Positions 1 through 6,555 of a DNA stretch of 64,000 nt are shown here, one piece after another. The position numbers and the translations under genes are program-made. Source of the DNA: CAWDVR01 sp044869805 (GTDB taxonomy: Bacteria > Acidobacteriota > Thermoanaerobaculia > Multivoradales > SZUA-115); NCBI GenBank assembly GCA_044869805.1, contig JBIOXV010000207.1:12888-76887 (forward strand), read 5' to 3'. A model generated the notes under the pieces. That model saw only the letters and a program-made list of their open reading frames with translations. It did no database searches and was not told the origin of the DNA. Each line of letters opens with the position of its first letter. Position 1 is the stretch's first letter.

Positions 1-2
1 GC

Positions 3-110
3 GAGACCACGGTCGATCGCATCTACCACCTGGACCGCGGCTACGAGCGTATGGAACTGAAATTGCAGCACTTGGGAGCCCAGGTCCTGCGGATGCCCGC
101 CCCGGGCTGA
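3..110 (+). CDS. murA: UDP-N-acetylglucosamine 1-carboxyvinyltransferase, C-terminal end (partial)
   Basis: Only the last 35 codons are present; the gene enters from outside the window. The peptide runs ETTVDRIYHLDRGYERMEL and ends LQHLGAQVLRMPAPG. The HLDRGYE..E.KL..LGA pattern is the conserved C-terminus of MurA, the cytoplasmic enzyme that adds enolpyruvate to UDP-GlcNAc in the first committed step of peptidoglycan synthesis. The paralogous EPSP synthases do not end this way. The lytic transglycosylase gene starts 21 bp downstream on the same strand, so the two may be cotranscribed. Family assignment rests on this short tail only. Confidence 0.75.
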   Translation, partial: ETTVDRIYHLDRGYERMELKLQHLGAQVLRMPAPG

Positions 111-131
111 AGCCGGCACCCAAGCCCCCCG

Positions 132-2438
132 ATGCCTGCCGCCAGTGGCTTTGTCGCGCTCGCCCTGCTCGCCGCGCCGGGCGACGACCCTCGTGCCGTC
201 GACCTCCGCAAGCTCGACCCGCGGGTGACGTTGGTCGAGAGTCAGCTCGCGGGGCGCTGGGACGCGGCGTTGCGGGAGACCGAGCGCCTGCTCGCCACCG
301 ATCCCGAGCTCTCCCGCCGCGCCGGCCTCCACTACCTGCGCGGGCGCCTCCTCGACCGCCTGCAGCAGGGCACCGAGGCTTCGAGCGCTTTCCTCGCCGC
401 GATCGCCAGCCATCCCGGCCTCGCCCTCTACAGCTACTACCGCCTGGCTCTCGAGCACGAGCGGCTCGGCCATCCCGAGATGGCGGCCGGGCTGATCGCA
501 CACGTGGTGGGCGCCGACCAGCCGTTCGCCGAGATGCGCATGGCGGTCGAGGTGCTGCGCCGCTCCCTCGCCGCCGGCGGCGACTGCCGCCTGCTGGGAG
601 GCATCCGCGAGCAGCGCTTCGAGGCCAGGGCGCGGCGCGAGCTGCAACTGACGCGCGCCGAGTGCGCGCTCTCCGAAGGCCAGCCGGCGCGGGCGGCCGA
701 GATCGTCGCCGCCCTGCTGCGCGAGACGCGAGAGGACGACATCGCCTACCAGGCGGCGCGGCTGGCGACCGACCAGCTCCTCGGCCGGGCCGGCGCCGGC
801 TTCATGCTGGCGGTGGGCATGACGCTGCACGAGCACCGCGACTTCGCGCGGTCCTCGACGCTCCTCGACCGCGCGCTCTCCGCCGCCGGCCCGCTGCCGG
901 CGCTGCTCGACGGCGCCGCCTTCGACCACCACTACGCGCGCCAGCGCAACGATTTCTGGCTGGGCGACTACCGCGCGGCGGCCGGCGGCTTCGGCGCGCT
1001 CGCCGAGCGCGCGCCGAGCGCCGAGAAGAAAGCGGACGCGCTCTACCAGGAGGGCCGCTGCCACGAGCTCCTGGGCGACGCCAGCCGCGCCTCGGCGAGC
1101 TTCCGCCGCGCCTACCTCGCCGACCCGGCGTCGGAGTGGGGGCCGCTCGGCCTGCTCTCGGCGCTGCGCGTCGAGTGGCGGGCCGGCGCCGAGAAGGCGG
1201 CGCTCGAGGCCTACGCGCTGCTCGCCACGCTGCGCCACGGGCGCGACCAGGCGGCACGCGGAGCCTTGTTCCTGGCCGCGTCCGATCTGGTCCAGGGCCG
1301 GGCCAACCGCGCCGCGGCCTGGCTCGCCGAGGCCGAGCGCGCGGCGCCCGATCTGGCGAGCGAGATCGGCTACTGGCGGGGCCGCCGCGCCGAGCTCGCC
1401 GGCGAGCGCGAGAAGGCCGTGCTCTCCTACCTCGAGGTGCTGCGCCGCGACGCCTACCAGCCGTTCGCCGCGGCGGCGCGCGAGCGGTTGGCGGCTCCGG
1501 CGCTCGCCCCCGCCGCGCGCGACGTCGGGCTGGGCCTCGCCGCCTCCGAGCGCACCGACGGCCTGTACGCGGCCTGGCAGCTGCTCGGCGACCGGCATCC
1601 GCGGGGCCAGGCGGCGATGGCCGCGCTCGCCCAGCGCCTGGCCCAGGACCCGAGCCTGGTGCCCTTCCTGAAGGCATTGCCGGTGCCGGTCGGGAGCTGG
1701 CCGCTGTGGACCATGCCGCTCGGCCGGCCGGAAGAGGTGCTGCTCGCGCTCGGCCTGTTCGAGGAGGGGGCGCCGGCCGTGGCGCGGGCCTTCCCGATCT
1801 CGGTCCCGATCCTCGCCCTGACCGGCAGCCGCCATCTCGCGGCGGCCGGCGAGACCCGCGAGGCGCTGCGCGTGGCGGAGGTGCTGGGCGAGCGGCTGCC
1901 GCGCACCGCGCCGCATCGCCTGCTGATCCGGCCCTACCGCGAGCTCCTCTACCCGCTGCCGTACCGCGGCCTCCTCGAGGCCGAGACCGGCAAGCGCGGG
2001 GTCGAGCCCATGCTGCTGGCCGCCATCATCCGCGAGGAGAGCCGCTTCGATCCGCGGGCGCTCTCCGGAGCCTCGGCGCGCGGCCTCACCCAGTTCACCC
2101 AGCAGACCGCGCAACGCTTCGCCGAGCGCATCGGCATGCCGACGATCGAGATTGCCGACCTCTATCGGCCGCCGGTGGCGATCGCGCTCGGCGCCGTCCT
2201 GCTGGCGGACCTCGGCCGGCAGTTCCCCGGCGCCGACGCCGCGGTGGTCGCCGCCTACAACGCCGGCGAGGACCAGGCCCGTCTGTGGCAGCGCTACTGC
2301 TTCAGCACCGAGCCGGCCGAGTTCTACACCAAGGTGGCATTCCGCCAGACCCGCGGCTATCTCGGCAAGGTGTTGACCAGCCGTGCCCACTACCGCGAGA
2401 TCTACGAGCGGGACGCGGGATACGGAGTCCCCAAGTAA
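132..2438 (+). CDS. slt: Soluble lytic murein transglycosylase (Slt70-like) with TPR superhelix
   Basis: This 768-residue protein should cleave the MurNAc-GlcNAc bond of peptidoglycan non-hydrolytically, forming 1,6-anhydro ends. Residues about 30-590 are alanine-rich helical repeats of TPR character, like the ring-shaped U-domain of Slt70. Residues about 620-760 are the SLT catalytic domain: the motif IIREESRFDPRALSG places the catalytic glutamate at about residue 636, followed by ARGLTQF and, further on, VAAYNAGE. Length and order match the family (E. coli Slt is about 620-645 residues). The N-terminus has only a weak hydrophobic stretch, so export by this start is uncertain. It follows murA by 21 bp and is convergent with the SurA-like gene; a hairpin lies between. 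Confidence 0.9.
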   Translation: MPAASGFVALALLAAPGDDPRAVDLRKLDPRVTLVESQLAGRWDAALRETERLLATDPELSRRAGLHYLRGRLLDRLQQGTEASSAFLAAIASHPGLALYSYYRLALEHERLGHPEMAAGLIAHVVGADQPFAEMRMAVEVLRRSLAAGGDCRLLGGIREQRFEARARRELQLTRAECALSEGQPARAAEIVAALLRETREDDIAYQAARLATDQLLGRAGAGFMLAVGMTLHEHRDFARSSTLLDRALSAAGPLPALLDGAAFDHHYARQRNDFWLGDYRAAAGGFGALAERAPSAEKKADALYQEGRCHELLGDASRASASFRRAYLADPASEWGPLGLLSALRVEWRAGAEKAALEAYALLATLRHGRDQAARGALFLAASDLVQGRANRAAAWLAEAERAAPDLASEIGYWRGRRAELAGEREKAVLSYLEVLRRDAYQPFAAAARERLAAPALAPAARDVGLGLAASERTDGLYAAWQLLGDRHPRGQAAMAALAQRLAQDPSLVPFLKALPVPVGSWPLWTMPLGRPEEVLLALGLFEEGAPAVARAFPISVPILALTGSRHLAAAGETREALRVAEVLGERLPRTAPHRLLIRPYRELLYPLPYRGLLEAETGKRGVEPMLLAAIIREESRFDPRALSGASARGLTQFTQQTAQRFAERIGMPTIEIADLYRPPVAIALGAVLLADLGRQFPGADAAVVAAYNAGEDQARLWQRYCFSTEPAEFYTKVAFRQTRGYLGKVLTSRAHYREIYERDAGYGVPK

Positions 2439-2456
2439 GAGCGCCCCTCACCCCAG

Positions 2457-2484
2457 CCCTCTCCCCGCTGCCGCGGGGCGAGGG
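2457..2484. terminator. GC hairpin between convergent slt and surA-like genes
   Basis: The arms CCCTCTCCCCGC and GCGGGGCGAGGG pair with one mismatch over 12 bp around a TGCC loop. The site lies in the 61-bp gap between two genes that end towards each other, so it could terminate both transcripts. There is no U tract on either side. The flank CCTCACCCCAGCCCTCTCCCCG resembles a hairpin sequence commonly scattered in GC-rich bacterial genomes. Confidence 0.5.
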
Positions 2485-2499
2485 GGCCGGAAGGCGCGG

Positions 2500-3264
2500 T
2501 CAGCGCCGGGGGCGCGGTTTCTCGCTGGCGGGTGCCGCGATGGTGTCGACCACCGGCGGCAGGCGGTCGTGCCGGCGGTCCCAGAGGTTGACGACGTCGG
2601 CCGCGCGCTCCAGGTCGGCGGTCCAGCGCACCACCTCCTCGTTCAGCCGCTGCTCGCGGAGCACGGCGCGGACCTGCTCGCGCACCTGCTCGAGCGGCGG
2701 CACGGTCTCGCCCTTGGCGGCCAGGGCCGGCACCATCTCCTCCTCGTAGTACTGGCGGATGTCGTCGGCGCTGACGAAAACGCGCGAGCCCAGGCGGCGC
2801 TCGATGTAGGCGAGGATGGCGAGCTGGCGCGCCACGAGCTGCTTCAGGCCCGCCTCGGTGAGCGACTGCTCCCGCAGGCGTTGCTGGTAGGCAGCCTCGT
2901 TGGGGAAGCGGCTGCGGATCTCCTCGACCTGGGCCTCGATCTCGGCCACCGGCACCTCGAGTAGGCCCACGCGGTCGACCTCGTGGAAGCGCAGCCGCTG
3001 CTGGATCAGCTCCTCGAGCGCCCGGCGCGACACGGCGTCCGGGGTCTCGCCCGGCTGCGGTGGGTCGACCAGCCCTAAGCGCAGGGCGCGCTCGACGTCG
3101 GAGAGCAGGATCGGGTCCTCGTCGACCACGGCGACGATGCGGTCCTCGAGCTCGAGCGCCGCATCGCGGCCCGGTGCCTGGCCGTGGGCGGTGGCCGCGA
3201 CGAGAACCGCGGCGAACATCGTCGCGGCAAAGGGGGCCGCGCGAGAGCGCCGGGAAGCGGCCAT
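2500..3264 (-). CDS. SurA-type periplasmic chaperone N-domain protein lacking the parvulin domain
   Basis: A 254-residue protein with an N-terminal signal peptide (cut likely after AHGQA, about residue 29). Then comes a SurA N-terminal segment beginning LEDRIVAVVDEDPILLSDVE, the usual start of SurA/PrsA-like chaperones that escort outer-membrane proteins. Residues about 75-230 are helical and charged (EELIQQRLRFHEV, ADDIRQYYEEEM). I see no parvulin peptidyl-prolyl isomerase domain between the N and C helices, so it is probably a chaperone only. The gene is divergent from rsmI with 56 bp between the starts. Confidence is good for the family and low for the client proteins. Confidence 0.7.
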   Translation of the reverse strand: MAASRRSRAAPFAATMFAAVLVAATAHGQAPGRDAALELEDRIVAVVDEDPILLSDVERALRLGLVDPPQPGETPDAVSRRALEELIQQRLRFHEVDRVGLLEVPVAEIEAQVEEIRSRFPNEAAYQQRLREQSLTEAGLKQLVARQLAILAYIERRLGSRVFVSADDIRQYYEEEMVPALAAKGETVPPLEQVREQVRAVLREQRLNEEVVRWTADLERAADVVNLWDRRHDRLPPVVDTIAAPASEKPRPRR

Positions 3265-3320
3265 GACCGCATGGTACCATCGCCGCTCTCGCGGCCCGGC
3301 GCGAGCTCGACCCTCTCAAG

Positions 3321-4052
3321 ATGGCATCTCCCCGCGGCCGTCTGCTCGTCGTCTCGACCCCGATCGGCAACCTGGAAGACCTCTCGCCGCGCGCCCGCGC
3401 GGCCTTCGAGCGCGCCGACCTGGTGGCCTGCGAAGACACGCGCCACACCGGCCTGCTGCTCTCCAAGCTAGGCATCAAGCGACCGCTGGTGTCGCTCCAC
3501 GAGCACAACGAGCGGCAGCGCCTGCCCGGCCTGCTGGAGGAGCTGGGCCGCGGCCGGGTGATCGCCGTGGCCTCCGACGCCGGCACGCCCTTGGTCTCCG
3601 ATCCCGGCTTCCTGCTGGTGCGCGAGGCCGCCGCCCTGGGGTTCGCCGTCGAACCCGTGCCCGGGCCTTCGGCGTTGCTCGCCGCGCTCGTCGCCTCCGG
3701 CCTGCCGCCTCACCCCTTCACCTTCGCGGGCTTCCCGCCGCCCCGCGCCGGCAAGCGCCGCGCCTTCTACCGCGCGCTCTCCGTTCTGCCCCACACGCTG
3801 GTGATCTACGAGTCGCCCCACCGCCTGCTCCCGAGCCTCGAGGATGCGCGCGCCGAGCTGGGCGACCGCCCCGCCGCCCTCGCCCGCGAGCTCACCAAGC
3901 TGCACGAGGAGATGGTGCGCGGCCGGCTGTCGGAGATCGCCGCCGAGCTCGGCTCGCGGCCTTCGATCAAGGGGGAGATCGTCCTCGTGGTGGCGCCACC
4001 CGCCAAAGGCGCGGCGCCGGAAGCGACCGCTACTCCGCGAGACCCGAGCTGA
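3321..4052 (+). CDS. rsmI: 16S rRNA (cytidine1402-2'-O)-methyltransferase
   Basis: This 243-residue protein has the tetrapyrrole-methylase fold that, in RsmI, uses S-adenosylmethionine to methylate the ribose of C1402 in the ribosomal decoding centre. Diagnostic segments are LLVVSTPIGNLEDLSPRA at the N-terminus, ACEDTRHTGLLLSKLGI, the SDAGTPLVSDPG loop, and VPGPSALLAAL. E. coli RsmI is about 286 residues; this copy stops shortly after LVVAPPAKG and lacks most of the small C-terminal domain, which is common in the family. Its 3' end overlaps mnmA (opposite strand) by 23 bp. Confidence 0.92.
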   Translation: MASPRGRLLVVSTPIGNLEDLSPRARAAFERADLVACEDTRHTGLLLSKLGIKRPLVSLHEHNERQRLPGLLEELGRGRVIAVASDAGTPLVSDPGFLLVREAAALGFAVEPVPGPSALLAALVASGLPPHPFTFAGFPPPRAGKRRAFYRALSVLPHTLVIYESPHRLLPSLEDARAELGDRPAALARELTKLHEEMVRGRLSEIAAELGSRPSIKGEIVLVVAPPAKGAAPEATATPRDPS

Positions 4053-5139
4053 TCCAGCAGCCGCCGAGCACTCGCGTGCCGCGGTAGAAGACCGCGGCCT
4101 GCCCGGGTGCGACGCCGCGTTGAGGCTCGTCGAACAGGACCTCGGCATGGCCCTCGGGCAAGGGGCGGACCGTGGCGCCGACGCCGGGGTGACGGGAGCG
4201 GATCTTGACCGTGGCCCGTACCGAGCCGTCCGGCTCGGCGAGGGTCGCGCTGTCGCCGATCCAGTGCAGGCGCTCGCCCAGCAGGCCGGGAGCCGCGAGC
4301 TCGCGCCCGCCGCCGACCACCACGCGGTTCTCGGCCGGCTCCACGGCCAGCACGTAGAGCGGCTCGCGGGCGGCCACGCCCAGGCCGCGGCGTTGGCCCA
4401 CGGTGTAGCGGTAGTAGGGCTCGCCGTGGCCCAGGGTGGCGCCGGAGCGGTCGACGATCGTCGCCGGCTCGGGGGCCGGGGCCGCGAAGCGCTCGGGCCG
4501 GGCGGCCGCCTCGCGCTCCACGAACTCCCGCACCCCGCCGGAGACGAAGCAGACCTCCATCGACTCGCCCTTGCCGGCCACTACCAGCCCGGCCTCGCGG
4601 GCGATGTCGCGCACCTCGCGCTTGGTGAGCTCGCCGAGCGGGAAGCGGGAGGCGGCGAGCTGCTCGGGGCCGAGCTCGAACAGGTAGTAGCTCTGGTCCT
4701 TCTCGGTGTCGCGCGCCGCGTGCAGCTCGAGGCCGTGGGGCCCCGGGAGGATGCGCGCGTAGTGGCCGGTCGCCACCTGCTCGGCGCCGAAGGCCCGCGC
4801 CTTCGCGAGCAGCAGGTCGAACTTGATCCAGGTGTTGCAACGCACGCAGGGCGAGGGCGTGCGGCCCGCCAGGTAGTCGCCGACGAAAGGATCGACCACT
4901 TGGTCGCGGAACTCGCGGTCCAGGCGCAGGGTGTAGTGGGGGATGCCGGCCTGCTGCGCCACGCGGCGCGCGTCGCCCAAGTCCAGCGCGCCGCAGCAGC
5001 GGCCGTTGGACGCCTCCTCGGCGCGGTCCCAGAGCAGCATCGAGAGCCCCACCACGCTCTCGCCTTGTTTGGCGAGCAGGTAGGCGGTGACCGAGGAGTC
5101 CAGGCCGCCGCTCATCGCCACGGCAATCAGATGGCTCAT
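4030..5139 (-). CDS. mnmA: tRNA-specific 2-thiouridylase
   Basis: MnmA (369 residues, full length) makes the 2-thio group of U34 in tRNA-Lys, -Glu and -Gln. It activates the uridine with ATP and accepts persulfide sulfur relayed from a cysteine desulfurase. Visible motifs are the PP-loop AMSGGLDSSVTAYLL at the N-terminus, the first catalytic cysteine in PCVRCNTWIKFDLL, and the second in MEVCFVSGG; then KDQSYYLF and HWIGD of the tRNA-binding C-terminal domains. The cysteine desulfurase gene lies 38 bp upstream on the same strand, an obvious sulfur donor and probable operon partner. The ATG chosen is the only one in frame just before the PP-loop. Confidence 0.95.
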   Translation of the reverse strand: MSHLIAVAMSGGLDSSVTAYLLAKQGESVVGLSMLLWDRAEEASNGRCCGALDLGDARRVAQQAGIPHYTLRLDREFRDQVVDPFVGDYLAGRTPSPCVRCNTWIKFDLLLAKARAFGAEQVATGHYARILPGPHGLELHAARDTEKDQSYYLFELGPEQLAASRFPLGELTKREVRDIAREAGLVVAGKGESMEVCFVSGGVREFVEREAAARPERFAAPAPEPATIVDRSGATLGHGEPYYRYTVGQRRGLGVAAREPLYVLAVEPAENRVVVGGGRELAAPGLLGERLHWIGDSATLAEPDGSVRATVKIRSRHPGVGATVRPLPEGHAEVLFDEPQRGVAPGQAAVFYRGTRVLGGCWISSGLAE

Positions 5140-5184
5140 AGGGGCTTGCTCATTTGGGCCTGCTCATGTGGGCCTGCTCACGCG
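5137..5184. repeat. Short tandem repeat carrying ATGAGC upstream of mnmA
   Basis: On the minus strand the gap between iscS and mnmA is about three copies of a 14-15 bp unit (TGAGCAGGCCCACA, TGAGCAGGCCCAAA, TGAGCAAGCCCCTA), the last running into the mnmA start ATGAGC. Extra ATGAGC starts sit out of frame with mnmA and meet a stop at once. It may be a simple slippage product; an effect on initiation is possible but only inferred. Confidence 0.6.
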
Positions 5185-6380
5185 GCCCCCGCGATCGGCG
5201 ACTGCGCCGGTGACGCCTCGGCGAGCGGCGCCACCCGGCGCAGTGCTGCGGCTTCGCGGGCAAGGGCGGGCAGGAAGGCGTCGACCTCGGCCTCGGTGTT
5301 GGTCAGGCCGAAGCTGATGCGCAGCGAGGACAGGGCCTCGCGCGGCGACATCCCCATGGCGAGCAGCGCCTTGCTCGGCTCGACGACGCCGGAGGAACAA
5401 GCCGAGCCGGTGGAGACCGCGAAGCCGGCCAGGTCGAGGCGGATGAGCAGCGACTCGGCTTCGATTCCCAGGAAGGCGACGTGCGAGGTGTGGGGCAGGC
5501 GCGGCGCCTGCCGGCAGTGGACGACGGCGCCGGGCACCGCCGCGAGCCCGGCCTCGAAGCGGTCGCGCAGCGCCGCGAGGTGCCGGTGGCGCTCGGCGAG
5601 ATCGCGGCGCGCGAGCTCGGCCGCCTTGCCGAGGCCGACGATCGCCGGCACGTTCTCGGTCGAGGCGCGGCGGCGGCGCTCCTGGCTGCCGCCCACCAGG
5701 CTGGCGGCGAACGGCGCCCCCGGCCGCACCCACAGGGCGGCGGCCCCCAGCGGGCCGTGGAACTTGTGGCCGCCGATCACCAGGTAGTCGACGCCGAGCT
5801 CGCCGGCGTCGACGGCGATCTTGCCGGCCGCCTGCGCGGCGTCGCAGAGCACCGGGATGCCCCGGGTACGGCAGGCGCGGGCCACCTCCGCCACCGGCTG
5901 GATGGTGCCGACTTCGTTGTTGGCGAGCATCAGGCAGACGAGACGGGTGTCGCTCCGCAGGGCGGCGGCGACGGCCGCGGCCGGTACCACTCCTTCGCGT
6001 TCTGGGGCGTCTCCGTCCGGGGCCACCCGTGTCGCCTCCATGCCGGCCGCCTCCAGGAGCTCGACGGCCTGGTGCACGGAGGGGTGCTCGAAGGCGGAGA
6101 GCACCAGGTGCCCGCGGTAGCCCGCCACGGCGCCCACCGCGGCGACGACCGCGTTGTTGGCCTCGGTGCCGGAGGAGGTGAAGACGATCTCCACCGGCCG
6201 GACGCCGAGCAGCGCCGCCACCTCTGCACGCGCGGCCTCGACGGCCTCGCGTGCCTGTTGGCCGAAGCGGTGGATGGAGGAAGGGTTGCCGTGGCGGCTG
6301 CCGAGCCACGGGAGCATGGCCTCGGCCACGCGGGGGTCGAGGGGGGTGGTGGCGTTGTGGTCGAGGTAGACGGCGTCCAT
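5178..6380 (-). CDS. iscS: Cysteine desulfurase (NifS/IscS class)
   Basis: A 400-residue PLP enzyme that removes sulfur from L-cysteine as an enzyme-bound persulfide. Visible landmarks are YLDHNATTPLDPRV at the N-terminus, the PLP-lysine motif IGGHKFHGPLG, and the persulfide loop STGSACSSG. The short insertion-free loop with SACSSG is typical of group I (IscS/NifS) enzymes. It sits directly upstream of mnmA on the same strand, which points to a role in tRNA thiolation, though the same enzyme could also feed Fe-S cluster assembly; no iscU or iscA is nearby. The start ATGGACGCCGTC gives the usual N-terminus of the family. Confidence 0.93.
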   Translation of the reverse strand: MDAVYLDHNATTPLDPRVAEAMLPWLGSRHGNPSSIHRFGQQAREAVEAARAEVAALLGVRPVEIVFTSSGTEANNAVVAAVGAVAGYRGHLVLSAFEHPSVHQAVELLEAAGMEATRVAPDGDAPEREGVVPAAAVAAALRSDTRLVCLMLANNEVGTIQPVAEVARACRTRGIPVLCDAAQAAGKIAVDAGELGVDYLVIGGHKFHGPLGAAALWVRPGAPFAASLVGGSQERRRRASTENVPAIVGLGKAAELARRDLAERHRHLAALRDRFEAGLAAVPGAVVHCRQAPRLPHTSHVAFLGIEAESLLIRLDLAGFAVSTGSACSSGVVEPSKALLAMGMSPREALSSLRISFGLTNTEAEVDAFLPALAREAAALRRVAPLAEASPAQSPIAGAA

Positions 6381-6411
6381 CAGGGGGCCATTTTAGCCGC
6401 TAGGGAGGGCC

Positions 6412-6428
6412 GCGGGTCCCGGACCCGC
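6412..6428. promoter_or_regulatory. 17-bp palindrome in the iscS / VWA-1 divergent promoter region
   Basis: GCGGGTCC-C-GGACCCGC is a perfect 8-bp inverted repeat around a single base. It lies 32 bp upstream of the iscS start and about 130 bp upstream of the first GWxTD/VWA gene. A protein-binding operator is more likely than an RNA hairpin given the one-base centre, but in DNA this GC-rich such palindromes also arise by chance. Confidence 0.35.
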
Positions 6429-6485
6429 CTCGTGAGCTCCCCCCGCGGGCGACGCGGAGACTGTCTAAACTTGCGTTCGAGCGGC

Positions 6486-6505
6486 CCGCGGCTTGCATGC
6501 CGCGG
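6486..6505 (+). other. 5' leader hairpin before VWA-1
   Basis: CCGCGGC-TTGCAT-GCCGCGG forms a perfect 7-bp stem with a 6-base loop, 50 bp before the first GWxTD/VWA gene. If transcription starts further upstream it would lie in the leader RNA. No function is known. Confidence 0.35.
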
Positions 6506-6555
6506 ATGCGCGCACTGAGCCCGTTGTCGTCGCAGCCTCGACTCGGCAGAGAGGA

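Noticed and set aside
5178..6380. The cysteine desulfurase as a DndA for the DndB-like gene
   Set aside because: It is 38 kb away, next to mnmA, and no dndC/D/E is present; tRNA thiolation explains it.
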